This document shows positions 1-6,888 of a stretch of DNA of 11,776 nucleotides, piece after piece; positions within the stretch are counted from its first letter, which is position 1; each line of letters opens with the position of its first letter. Under the pieces are notes generated by a model that saw nothing but the letters and a program-made list of their open reading frames with translations, was not told where the DNA came from and made no database searches. A program made the position numbers and the translations under genes. This stretch comes from Ruminococcus sp. UBA4350 (GTDB lineage: Bacteria; Bacillota; Clostridia; Oscillospirales; Ruminococcaceae), in contig DGSY01000182.1 of NCBI GenBank assembly GCA_002394125.1, forward strand, positions 1-11,776, written 5' to 3'.

Positions 1-327
1 CCCGGCTGTTTCGATGATCCGAGCAAGACCTTTGCTGATCTGTATATGAAATCCGGTCTGTACATAGCAGAGATCGTGAAGCGGCTGTTCAACAGCGACG
101 GCATGAAACAGGTATTTTCTAACGAGACACAGCGGTTACAACACATCTTTGAGCATCAGGTATACTGGCTTGCACCGACTGAGATCATCTATCAAATCGC
201 ACTGCACTTCATTCTCGGTTTTGACGGCGGTGAGCTGATCGAGAAGCATCATCTGCGCCAGTGTGATGCACTGCCGCTCGCTAAGGATGGGACATTGGAA
301 ACAAAGTTGGATAGTATTTTCGGATAA
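1..327 (+). CDS. C-terminal part of a DNA adenine methyltransferase-like restriction-modification protein (5' end outside window, possibly truncated)
   Basis: Frame 1 is open from the window edge to a TAA at 325-327, giving 108 visible residues. The visible part begins PGCFDDPSKTFADLYMKSGL and contains QVYWLAPTEIIYQIA, which I recognise from Eco57I/class I SAM-dependent N6-adenine methylases of Firmicutes restriction-modification systems. The PGC..D segment occupies the SAM-binding motif I region. No NPPY/NPPF catalytic motif is visible. In the homologues I remember, that motif follows shortly after a D-IFG-like segment, which is just where this frame stops, so the protein may be truncated. 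Family recognition is from memory. An upstream NPPY, outside the window, would make the protein complete. The usual Gly in QVYGLAP is Trp here. Third-position GC looks lower than in the genes to the right, which fits acquired DNA. A hairpin follows 18 nt after the stop. Confidence 0.6.
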   Translation, partial: PGCFDDPSKTFADLYMKSGLYIAEIVKRLFNSDGMKQVFSNETQRLQHIFEHQVYWLAPTEIIYQIALHFILGFDGGELIEKHHLRQCDALPLAKDGTLETKLDSIFG

Positions 328-340
328 GGATTGATATATA

Positions 341-387
341 ACGAAAAATACCGATACTTCACACAACATGAAGTATCGGTATTTCAT
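341..387. terminator. Perfect 16-bp hairpin, probable bidirectional terminator
   Basis: Positions 346-361 (AAATACCGATACTTCA) pair perfectly with 369-384 around a 7-nt loop. Read on the minus strand, the stem runs directly into TTTTTCG, so it looks best suited to end the minus-strand operon whose last gene stops at 469. Read on the plus strand, the stem ends in UUU and is followed by CAUAUU, a weaker U-tract, but it lies 18 nt after the methyltransferase stop. It sits between two convergent genes, which fits a shared terminator. Confidence 0.65.
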
Positions 388-413
388 ATTCATAGCTCGC
401 TGTTTTGGTCTTA

Positions 414-442
414 ATATAGTAGTTTGGATTATACTGCTATAT
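414..442. repeat. Second short inverted repeat between the convergent genes
   Basis: Positions 414-423 (ATATAGTAGT) pair with 433-442 (ACTGCTATAT) with a single T-G wobble and a 9-nt loop. There is no U-tract on either side, so on its own it is a poor intrinsic terminator. It lies 26 nt beyond the stop of the minus-strand membrane protein and could protect the 3' end of that transcript. Confidence 0.35.
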
Positions 443-468
443 CAGCGCCGCACTTTGGGAAGCGTTTT

Positions 469-1197
469 TTATTGCATGGTATCGCCGCGGCCCCTTGCAT
501 TCCGGTAAATCCGCAGGAACGCACCGGCAGCGATGCAGGAAAGTACTGCCGAAATTGCAGCGAACCGGGCACGCAGCAACACGAGCTTTTTTTCATACTC
601 CGCAGCGATCTGTACCTCCGGATTCATGATGTGCAGCCCAAGCTGTTCGAGCGAAGCAGGATCCGATCCGTCCAGACAGATGCGCAGCTCGGATGCATCA
701 CGCAGATCTGCGGCGGCGGCTGGCAGCACTGAGAACGGACTCCCCTGCGGCAATGAATCGTCTCGAATGATCTCACCAGAAAACGGCTTTCCGTTCAGCA
801 TTCCTCGAAATTGCTGCGACTGCTCTGTGATATCCCCGCAAATCACCGCAAATGCCGCATCATTCGCAAAAATAACATGAGCGCCGCCCTCGATCCCATA
901 GCTGTCATACAGATACGCTGCTGATAGCAATGTGACGTTCACCGTCCGGTCATTCTGCGTAAGCAGCGCAGATTTCTGCGAGCTGTATGCCTTGATGCCT
1001 TCTGTTTGCACCAGATGCGGCAGGATTATCTCTGACCTTTCCGGCGATACGCAGATGAACTCCGACGGTGTTTGCAGGATCACTGCATATTGCGCAGCAG
1101 CACGAATACAGTATCCGATCAGGAAAACGGCCAGCGTCAGCAGCATGACCGTCGCCTTGATGCTGTCGTATTGCCGCCAGAGCCGCAGCAGCTTCAT
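469..1197 (-). CDS. Two-helix membrane protein with a large extracytoplasmic domain, last gene of the ABC transporter operon
   Basis: The 242-residue protein has a basic N-terminus, a hydrophobic helix at about 14-36, a soluble segment at about 37-206 and a second helix at about 207-230, with an Arg-rich tail. The soluble part is therefore predicted outside the membrane. Its alternating strand-like character (for example VNVTLLSAAYLYDSYG and HVIFANDAAFAVICG) is loosely reminiscent of the outer domain of FtsX/MacB-type permeases. The other transmembrane helices of that family are missing, so I do not assign it there. The frame opens further upstream at 1278. I chose the ATG at 1197 because it overlaps the previous stop by 4 nt (ATGA) and is followed by a membrane-anchor start (MKLLRLWRQY). 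The preceding ribosome site (GCGGGTG) is weak, so translation is probably coupled. Likely role: an accessory subunit of the adjacent ABC transporter. The function is unknown. Confidence 0.8.
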   Translation of the reverse strand: MKLLRLWRQYDSIKATVMLLTLAVFLIGYCIRAAAQYAVILQTPSEFICVSPERSEIILPHLVQTEGIKAYSSQKSALLTQNDRTVNVTLLSAAYLYDSYGIEGGAHVIFANDAAFAVICGDITEQSQQFRGMLNGKPFSGEIIRDDSLPQGSPFSVLPAAAADLRDASELRICLDGSDPASLEQLGLHIMNPEVQIAAEYEKKLVLLRARFAAISAVLSCIAAGAFLRIYRNARGRGDTMQ

Positions 1198-2582
1198 GGC
1201 TGCACCCGCTTTCTGTACCGATAAATCAGATAGGCTGAAAGCAGCAGGATACCCCCGCCGATGCCCGTCATGATCCATACCCAGTGATTCGGCGATGCCT
1301 GCTTCGGCTCTGTTCTGCGCTCGGAAAACGGCGATTTCAGCGTTAGCGCGATCTCCTGCGTTTCGCTGTGTTCAATGCCGGACTCATCCTCATATGTGAA
1401 CACGATCTGACCAGCTGTATCGCCGTACAGCTCCGCACCGCGTCTCGATGATACCTGCACATTCAGCACGCAATCTGCGGATGTGCCGCCGCTGACAGCG
1501 CCGATAAACGCGATTCCCTCCGGCAGCAGGCCGTCACAGGTCAGCTCTGCGCGGACATTCTGCACCGCTGTCACGCCGAGATTGATCGCCTGAATATGCA
1601 GCTCCAGCCGATCGGATACCACAGCTTCGGCCGGCAGAACAACCTGCGGAAACTCCATTTTCACAGGCTGTGTGACTGTCAGGCTGACATTGCCGCTGCC
1701 GGAGCCGGTCATGCCCTTGCCGTATGCGAAATCGAATTGCAGCGGCAGCGTATACGTTCCCGCCGCTGCATCCGTCGGAAGGTGACAAACATAGACCGCT
1801 TCAAATTCTGCATTCGCTTTCACGCGCTCAAAGTAAAGCGTATCAGCACTGCGCAGAATCAGCGGATCCGCTGCCGCTGCCGTCACAGTCAGATTTTGCA
1901 GCGCTTCCGTGCGCGAGGTGTTTTTGAGTGATATATGCAGCTCCGCGGTCTCCCCTGCCTGCACTGAACCGCCGGCCACGCTCTGCACCAGAATTTTCGG
2001 CATCAGCACGACCGGTTCCTCCTTTTGCTCCGGCTGCGGTTCGGGAATCGGCTCCGGTTCAGCCGCAGGCGCGGGTTCATCTGCATTCAGATCTTTGCCG
2101 TCCGTGATATTGACATAAACTGTATACGCCCCCGAACCCACCGTTTCCAGCAGTACCGGCCAGCTGCCGTTCATGCGGTCATCCCGCAGCGCAAGGCGGA
2201 ATTCCGCCAGATACAGCTCATGCGCATTGCCGTCCGAATCCGTGTGTGTGCCGAGCGGAACGGTCTGCTCATAATTGCGCACGATAAAAGGAGATTCCGG
2301 CGTGAGCCTTGCGGAGATGCGGACAGAATCCGGCTTATCGTCATCCTCGCAGATCAGCGGAAGCACGATGACAGCATCATTGCCGTCGATCAGCGGCTCA
2401 TAGCCCTGTGCATAGCTCTGCTGCATATTGGTATAAATATGCGCATTGTCGATCAGCAGAACAGGTGCCGCTTTTGCAACGGCATCCTGTAAATCCGTCT
2501 GCTCCGGCACATCGTCTGCATATACAGGAAATGCGAGCAGACACGCGCATATCAATGCTGTCAGAATGGATATCAGCTTCAT
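1194..2582 (-). CDS. Secreted, C-terminally membrane-anchored beta-sandwich (CARDB/COG1361-like) surface protein
   Basis: This 462-residue protein has a signal peptide at about 1-22 (basic KL start, hydrophobic core, likely cleavage after VYA). An N-terminal beta-rich region follows at about 35-162, then a Pro/Glu-rich linker at about 168-190. Two immunoglobulin-like regions lie at about 195-305 and 310-418; the first carries SVQAGETAELHISLKNTSRT, typical of CARDB/NEW3-type or S-layer-like COG1361 domains. A C-terminal helix spans about 434-455, followed by a YRYRKR stop-transfer tail. The protein therefore stands outside the cell, held by one helix. The ATG at 2582 overlaps the ATPase stop by 4 nt and has a good ribosome site (GGAGGTG, 10 nt upstream). 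Position in the operon between the ATPase and another surface protein suggests a substrate-capturing or scaffolding partner of the ABC transporter. That role is inferred; the domain type is recognised from pattern only. Confidence 0.85.
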   Translation of the reverse strand: MKLISILTALICACLLAFPVYADDVPEQTDLQDAVAKAAPVLLIDNAHIYTNMQQSYAQGYEPLIDGNDAVIVLPLICEDDDKPDSVRISARLTPESPFIVRNYEQTVPLGTHTDSDGNAHELYLAEFRLALRDDRMNGSWPVLLETVGSGAYTVYVNITDGKDLNADEPAPAAEPEPIPEPQPEQKEEPVVLMPKILVQSVAGGSVQAGETAELHISLKNTSRTEALQNLTVTAAAADPLILRSADTLYFERVKANAEFEAVYVCHLPTDAAAGTYTLPLQFDFAYGKGMTGSGSGNVSLTVTQPVKMEFPQVVLPAEAVVSDRLELHIQAINLGVTAVQNVRAELTCDGLLPEGIAFIGAVSGGTSADCVLNVQVSSRRGAELYGDTAGQIVFTYEDESGIEHSETQEIALTLKSPFSERRTEPKQASPNHWVWIMTGIGGGILLLSAYLIYRYRKRVQP

Positions 2583-3220
2583 GAAGTATGCACCTCCATT
2601 TCGTGAACATTGTCGCAGAGTGTACGGATATCCTCTGCATTATGGCTCGCGAGCAGGATCGTTTTGCCCTGCGCTTTCAGGCCGAGCAGCAGTGCGCGCA
2701 TCTCAGCGACCGCCTTTGCATCGAGCGCATTGAACGGCTCATCGAGAATCAGTACATCGGGATTCTCCATGACCGCCTGCGCAATGCCGAGCCGCTGCCG
2801 CATTCCGAGCGAATATTTCGCGACGGATTTATGTCTTGCATCGTAAAGCCCGACGCGCCGGAGCGTGTCAATGATCTCTGATTTTCCGATGAGACCGCGC
2901 AGCGCCGCGAGTGTCCGCAGATTGCGGTAGCCGGACATAGACGGAAGAAAGCCCGGTGTTTCAATGATGAGCCCGAGACTCTGCGGAAAATCGCAGTCCT
3001 TACCGATGCGCTTTCCGCCGACCGTGATCTCTCCCCGCTCCGGCCGCAGAAAGCCGCAGATGCACTTCATCAGCACGGTCTTGCCGCTGCCGTTGTTCCC
3101 GACAAGACCGGCGATCTCACCGCGGCTGACTGTCAGGGACACATCATGCAGAACCGTTTCCCGGCCGAATGATTTATATACATGAGATACCGAAATTCCC
3201 GTATCAGCGTTCATTTTCAT
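2579..3220 (-). CDS. ABC transporter ATP-binding protein
   Basis: This 213-residue nucleotide-binding subunit carries all ABC ATPase motifs. Walker A is GNNGSGKT (41-48), the signature is YSLGMRQRL (136-144, the SLGM variant common in BcrA/lantibiotic-immunity-type exporters), Walker B is VLILDEP (156-162), the D-loop is NALD (164-167) and the switch His is SHN (His193). The Q-loop position reads IIETPGF, with Glu87 where Gln is usual. This Glu variant is familiar in BcrA-like ATPases whose Q-loop reads IEEPGFY. The length is short but complete. The ATG at 3220 overlaps the permease stop by 4 nt, with GGAGAA just upstream. It should dimerise and power the two membrane proteins encoded immediately before it. 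The substrate cannot be told from the sequence; export of, or resistance to, an antimicrobial peptide is the usual role of the subgroup. Confidence 0.95.
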   Translation of the reverse strand: MKMNADTGISVSHVYKSFGRETVLHDVSLTVSRGEIAGLVGNNGSGKTVLMKCICGFLRPERGEITVGGKRIGKDCDFPQSLGLIIETPGFLPSMSGYRNLRTLAALRGLIGKSEIIDTLRRVGLYDARHKSVAKYSLGMRQRLGIAQAVMENPDVLILDEPFNALDAKAVAEMRALLLGLKAQGKTILLASHNAEDIRTLCDNVHEMEVHTS

Positions 3221-4113
3221 TTCTCCGTTCCCGTAAAGCAGAATGCGTATTTCTTCGAGCGTAAAAATGCCAGTACAAATAAAACAATGGCCGCTGCCGC
3301 GAAGATCAGGTAGGATGTTTTCAGCCGCGGCAGATTGTCATAGCCGAAATTGTGCATATAATAGGTCGCGTGATTGAGCGGTGAGAGCCAGCCGAACAGG
3401 ATATTCGCGGTGCGCGACTGATAGACCGACAGATGAAACCATTCCGAGATGATGTCCGGATTCAGGAAAAGGCCGAAGCCGCTGAATGCAATGCCCAGCA
3501 CCATGCCGAGTCGTGCGCGGAGCAGATTGCCGAGAAAGATCAATCCGGCAAGCGTCATCGAATATCCCAGCATCAGCAGGAAAATATGCAGCGTGCAGGG
3601 ATACGGATAGGTCAGCTCCAGTACCTTGATAAACGCCGGAACAGCGATCTTCTGTCCGATCGGCGAATAACTGAGGATCGCGGCAGTCTCGCTCCATTTG
3701 TTCGCCGGATAGCCGTACTGCGCGCAGAGAATACAGCTTGCGAGCAGCAGAAACGCCGTGAAGATCACCGTTGCCAGTGCGAGATAGAGAATCTGTGCCG
3801 TCATCCAGCGGCGGCGTGTCGTGCGGATCAGCATGAGCGGCACCTCCGCGCCGAGACCCGGCATATCCGCAAACAAAAGCAGCAGACAGAGCGAAATCAG
3901 CAAAATGGATTTGGCATCGCCGAATGTCCAGATGAACGGCTCAAAGATCTGCATGACCGTACCGTGTTCCTGCGCGAACAGGACGGTCTTGTTCGTCAGC
4001 AGAAAGCAGGCGACAAATCCCAGCCCGAACGCCAGCCAGATCTGCGGCGACCTGCGCCAGCGCCGGAAATTGACTGCTGTCAGCAGGAATACCTGCCGGA
4101 TCGCATCAGCCAT
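3217..4113 (-). CDS. ABC-2-type transporter membrane protein
   Basis: This 298-residue integral membrane protein has about six hydrophobic segments (roughly 26-40, 67-83, 107-131, 175-197, 203-217 and 267-285) and a basic cytoplasmic start (NFRRWRRSPQIW). A second basic loop (RTTRRRW, 97-103) sits before helix 3, as is common in ABC-2 permeases where R-T-R-R segments contact the ATPase. The ATG at 4113 overlaps the upstream permease by 8 nt and is preceded by a strong ribosome site (GGAAAGGAGG). It likely forms a heterodimeric channel with the 207-residue permease encoded before it. Transport direction and substrate are not evident from the sequence. Confidence 0.87.
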   Translation of the reverse strand: MADAIRQVFLLTAVNFRRWRRSPQIWLAFGLGFVACFLLTNKTVLFAQEHGTVMQIFEPFIWTFGDAKSILLISLCLLLLFADMPGLGAEVPLMLIRTTRRRWMTAQILYLALATVIFTAFLLLASCILCAQYGYPANKWSETAAILSYSPIGQKIAVPAFIKVLELTYPYPCTLHIFLLMLGYSMTLAGLIFLGNLLRARLGMVLGIAFSGFGLFLNPDIISEWFHLSVYQSRTANILFGWLSPLNHATYYMHNFGYDNLPRLKTSYLIFAAAAIVLFVLAFLRSKKYAFCFTGTEK

Positions 4114-4729
4114 GCGAAAGCCTCCTTTCCAGAATACAGGCGTAGATCAGCCCTGTCAGCAACGTCATGCCGCCGAGCATCAGCACGATGCTGTCCTGCC
4201 CGAACAGCCATGTGCATTTCGGCGCGAGCCATTCAAAGGGATCCAGATAGTGGCAGGATTTCCAGTATCGCTCGTGCAGGATCACAAGAAAATAGCAGAT
4301 CACAAATGCGCCGCCGTATGCGGAATATTTGCTCTCCGAGGCGGCAGCGAGCAATGCGGAAAGACCCGCCCAGAACGCCGCGCACCAGAAGATCAGCGAG
4401 AGATTCTGCGGCATTTCGGTCTTGCTCCATGCGCAGAAAAGTACAGCAGCCAGCAGTTCGCAAAGTCCGCCGGAAACCGCGCAGGCAGTGAATTTTCCGG
4501 CGATATACCAGAAAACGGAGGTGCGGTGCAGCGCAAGGCGCGTATAGCCGCTGCGCGATTCGTCGAGCCATGCGCATGAGAACGGAAATGTGCAGACCAG
4601 CGGAACGCTCATGCGGTACAGCTCACTGTCAAAGCCGCTGTATTTCAGAATCAGAATTTGCAGCACGGCCGCGCACAGAAACGGCAGCGACCGGATCGCC
4701 CGAAGCATATCACTGAACAGGCTGTTCAC
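4106..4729 (-). CDS. ABC-2-type transporter membrane protein, first gene of the ABC operon, GTG start
   Basis: This 207-residue protein has six predicted helices (about 15-28, 40-54, 73-100, 110-130, 135-151 and 181-200) and almost no soluble part, apart from a loop near 152-180 with aromatic and Cys residues. The frame extends upstream to an ATG at 4783, but that start lies within the predicted promoter and hairpin region and lacks a ribosome site. The GTG at 4729-4727 has GGGGGGTGAG at 4742-4733, so I start there. An overlapping ATG (4731-4729) is immediately followed by TGA and is not usable. It is probably the partner of the permease that starts at 4113. It is rich in Cys and Trp for its size. 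Family assignment rests on topology and on position beside the ATPase; no signature motif is visible. Confidence 0.8.
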   Translation of the reverse strand: MNSLFSDMLRAIRSLPFLCAAVLQILILKYSGFDSELYRMSVPLVCTFPFSCAWLDESRSGYTRLALHRTSVFWYIAGKFTACAVSGGLCELLAAVLFCAWSKTEMPQNLSLIFWCAAFWAGLSALLAAASESKYSAYGGAFVICYFLVILHERYWKSCHYLDPFEWLAPKCTWLFGQDSIVLMLGGMTLLTGLIYACILERRLSHG

Positions 4730-4732
4730 ATT

Positions 4733-4742
4733 CTCACCCCCC
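4733..4742 (-). promoter_or_regulatory. Ribosome binding site that fixes the GTG start of the first permease
   Basis: On the minus strand, GGGGGGTGAG lies 3 nt before the GTG at 4729. It is the only Shine-Dalgarno-like element near this gene. It directly follows the U-rich tract of the leader hairpin, so folding of the leader could affect its access. Confidence 0.65.
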
Positions 4743-4777
4743 AAAAACAAAGCTCTGCTACCATAATGATAGCAGAG
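4743..4777 (-). terminator. Hairpin plus U-rich tract between the kinase gene and the ABC operon: terminator or leader attenuator
   Basis: Positions 4770-4777 and 4753-4760 form a perfect 8-bp stem (CTCTGCTA/TAGCAGAG) around a 9-nt loop. Reading in the minus direction, CTTTGTTTTT follows, as in an intrinsic terminator. It lies 61 nt downstream of the histidine kinase stop, so it can end the two-component transcript. It also lies downstream of the predicted -10 of the ABC promoter (4795-4790) and 14 nt before the GTG start, placing it inside that operon's leader. The stem is short, so termination is likely partial. Confidence 0.55.
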
Positions 4778-4783
4778 TTTCAT

Positions 4784-4823
4784 GCATCAAGTATTCAGCG
4801 CTGTGTAAACAAGTTGTAAATTG
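4784..4823 (-). promoter_or_regulatory. Candidate response-regulator operator and promoter of the ABC operon (copy 1)
   Basis: On the minus strand, TTTACA occurs at 4820-4815 and again at 4809-4804, exactly 11 bp apart, the classic tandem-site spacing of OmpR/PhoB-family regulators. Six bases later comes a 14-bp block, TGAATACTTGATGC (4797-4784), containing AATACT (4795-4790) as a possible -10. The same arrangement with identical spacing occurs at 10078-10117. No good -35 lies at 17 bp from this -10; the upstream TTTACA is 19 bp away, which fits an activator-dependent promoter. The expected transcript start is near 4783. Confidence 0.6.
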
Positions 4824-4837
4824 ATGTCAGCGGCCTT

Positions 4838-6214
4838 TTATGCAGGGAATTGCAGCGTGATCGTTGTTCCGCTGCCGACTTCGCTTTCGATTGTCATTTC
4901 CGCGCCGTGAAGCTGTACGATCTGTCTGACGATTGACAGTCCCAGTCCTGCGCCGCCCGCACTCCGGCTGCGCGATTTATCGACCATATAAAACGGCTCC
5001 GTCAGATTCTTGATCTCGCCCTGCGGGATGCCGCAGCCGTGATCCACAACGGTGATGCATCCGTTTTCCGCGTGAAGCGAGACTGTCTGACCCTCCGTGC
5101 TTGCCTTGCACGCATTTTCTGTGAGATTGCAGAGCGCATCATGCAGCAAATCAAAATCACCGCGAACCGTTCCGCCGGATTCACCGATTTGCAGCCGGAC
5201 ACCGCGCTTTTCCGCATTCGGCTTGCTGGTTGCTTTCACGGCATCCAGCAGCTTCGCGCAGTCGATCTCCGTCATTTGCAGAGACCCTGTGCGGTCAAGC
5301 TGCATCAGCCGCATCATCTTTTTCGCAAGTCGGTCAAGGCGGCGGCTTTCGGAGTAGATATAGCCGAGCGCTTCTTCTTTGTCATCCTCGGAGAGCTTCA
5401 CCGTGCGGAGCGTCTGCGCATAGCCGGAGATCGCGGTCAGCGGTGTTTTCAGCTCATGCGAAAAATCCGCCATGAACATCGTCTTCCGCTCCTCGGAATC
5501 GGTGAGTGCCGCGATTTTTTCCTGCACGGCATCCGCCATTTTATTGAAATCTCCGGCGAGCAGCCCGATCTCATCCTGACCGCTGACTGCGGCGCGTTTT
5601 TCATATGCGCCTGCCGCGATCTGTTTCGCGCTTTCCGAGAGAACGCCGAGCGGCTGCATTGTCCTGTGCATCAGCAGATACAGCACAATGACCGCAGGAA
5701 TTCCGACGCCGAGCAGAACGCCGAGCATTCCGAGTGCCAGCAGCCGCAGTCTCCGCGAAACCGGTGTCAGATCGGTGATGCGGTAAAGCGATACCTGTGT
5801 GCGCATATCTTGCAAATACGAGGATGCAATCAGCAGCGGTCTGCCGGAAACGGTCGTATTGCTCAGACGGTATTCCTCATTTGTCAGCGGGATTTTCGCA
5901 GTCTCGGATATGAAATCCGCTGCTGTCAGCACGGTCTGATTATAGATCATTTCACCGTCATGCATACAGATGATATAATCGTCGCCGCGCTGCTTGAAAA
6001 AGAATGCCAGCTCCTGCGCATTCAGATCGCCTCCGTTCTGCATTTTCCGGCGTTCGATATCCGCCTGCAATTCCGCCATCTGACGCAGGGCGGTCTGTTC
6101 CGCCTCCCGCGTCAGCGCACGGCGGCAGATGCCCCAGATTACACCGTCACTGACCGCCGCCGCTATGAGGATCACAAGCGCCGCGACTGCGGTGATTTTT
6201 GTACGCAGCTTCAT
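4838..6214 (-). CDS. Membrane-bound sensor histidine kinase
   Basis: This 458-residue two-component kinase has a first helix at about 8-29, an extracytoplasmic sensor segment of about 125 residues (32-156), a second helix at about 158-182 and a HAMP-like linker at about 183-235. The dimerisation/phosphorylation domain carries FSHELKTP with phospho-acceptor His253. The ATPase domain shows the N box LCNLTENA (Asn363 and Asn367), G1 DHGCGIP (391-397), the F box EPFYM (406-410) and G2 GGAGLGLS (420-427). All catalytic motifs are intact, and the protein ends with the usual GSGTTITLQFP strand. The ATG at 6214 overlaps the regulator stop by 4 nt, so the pair is translationally coupled. The sensor region is of the short PhoR/VanS-like type without a recognisable ligand domain. 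The signal may be envelope damage or a peptide, possibly presented by the lipoproteins encoded upstream. Confidence 0.95.
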   Translation of the reverse strand: MKLRTKITAVAALVILIAAAVSDGVIWGICRRALTREAEQTALRQMAELQADIERRKMQNGGDLNAQELAFFFKQRGDDYIICMHDGEMIYNQTVLTAADFISETAKIPLTNEEYRLSNTTVSGRPLLIASSYLQDMRTQVSLYRITDLTPVSRRLRLLALGMLGVLLGVGIPAVIVLYLLMHRTMQPLGVLSESAKQIAAGAYEKRAAVSGQDEIGLLAGDFNKMADAVQEKIAALTDSEERKTMFMADFSHELKTPLTAISGYAQTLRTVKLSEDDKEEALGYIYSESRRLDRLAKKMMRLMQLDRTGSLQMTEIDCAKLLDAVKATSKPNAEKRGVRLQIGESGGTVRGDFDLLHDALCNLTENACKASTEGQTVSLHAENGCITVVDHGCGIPQGEIKNLTEPFYMVDKSRSRSAGGAGLGLSIVRQIVQLHGAEMTIESEVGSGTTITLQFPA

Positions 6215-6876
6215 AGGTTTTCCTCAAGGCGGTAGCCGATTTTCGGGACGGTGGCGATCTGCTTTTTCAGGCCGAGCTTCTTGCGGAGCTGCCCGATATG
6301 CACATCAACGGTTCGCGTCTCACCGAGATAGTTCACGCCCCAGACCATCGCGAGCAGATCCTCCCGCGAGATCGCCGTATTCTTATGCTTTGCCAGCGTG
6401 ACAAGCAGTTCAAATTCCATCGGCTTCAGCGGGATTTCAATATCGCCGCGCAAAACGCGATGCTCGTCCAGACGCACCGTCAGCCCGCAGACATTCAGCG
6501 TGTCTGCGGGCTTCGCTGTCCGACTCATGACCTTTTCCATGCGCACGAGCAGTTCGAGCATTTCAAACGGCTTGACGATATAATCCTCCGCGCCGTCCTG
6601 CAAGCCGGTGATCTTGGAATCAAGATCGTCCTTTGCCGTCAGGAAGATCACCGGAATGCCGTAGGGCTTGATATCCTGAAACAGCGCAAATCCGTCCTTT
6701 TTCGGCATCATGATATCGAGCAGCGCCAGATCGTACCGGTGATCGGCGGGCAGAGATTCCGCCGCCGCTTCACCGTCCGGAAAGATGACCGGCTCCATGC
6801 CAGCCGCTTTCAGATTCATTGCGATCAGTCTTGCGATTGCGGTATCGTCCTCCGCGATCAGAATTCGTTTTGACAT
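6211..6876 (-). CDS. OmpR/PhoB-family response regulator
   Basis: The 221-residue protein has a receiver domain at 1-118 with the acidic pair Glu9/Asp10 (plus Asp11), phospho-acceptor Asp54 in LLDIMMP, switch Thr80 and conserved Lys102 (VKPF). A winged-helix DNA-binding domain lies at about 125-220, containing LKPMEFELLVTLAKHKN, REDLLAMVWG, the recognition helix TRTVDVHIGQLRKKLG and the C-terminal hairpin VPKIGYRLE. This is the complete family architecture at normal length. The ATG at 6876 has AAAGGAGA upstream and lies 12 nt after the stop of lipoprotein A, so it is co-transcribed with the lipoproteins. Proteins of this family bind direct repeats 11 bp apart. Two such sites occur in the window, upstream of this operon and of the ABC operon, and are its probable targets. 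Confidence 0.96.
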   Translation of the reverse strand: MSKRILIAEDDTAIARLIAMNLKAAGMEPVIFPDGEAAAESLPADHRYDLALLDIMMPKKDGFALFQDIKPYGIPVIFLTAKDDLDSKITGLQDGAEDYIVKPFEMLELLVRMEKVMSRTAKPADTLNVCGLTVRLDEHRVLRGDIEIPLKPMEFELLVTLAKHKNTAISREDLLAMVWGVNYLGETRTVDVHIGQLRKKLGLKKQIATVPKIGYRLEENL

Positions 6877-6888
6877 AATATGTCTCCT

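Noticed and set aside
1198..1278. Upstream ATG (1278) for the two-helix membrane protein
   Set aside because: It lies deep inside the preceding gene. The ATG at 1197 makes the ATGA overlap seen at the other junctions of this operon.
3433..4491. Long plus-strand frame of 352 codons opposite the two permease genes
   Set aside because: The composition is extremely rich in Arg, Gln and His, typical of the antisense of GC-rich membrane-protein genes. The opposite strand carries overlapping genes with good starts and helices.
4730..4783. Upstream ATG (4783) for the first permease, adding 18 residues
   Set aside because: It falls at the predicted transcript start and its codons make up the leader hairpin, with no ribosome site. 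The GTG at 4729 has a strong one.
5039..6235. Long plus-strand frame of 398 codons opposite the histidine kinase
   Set aside because: The opposite strand holds every kinase motif in order. The frame has antisense-like composition and no ribosome site.
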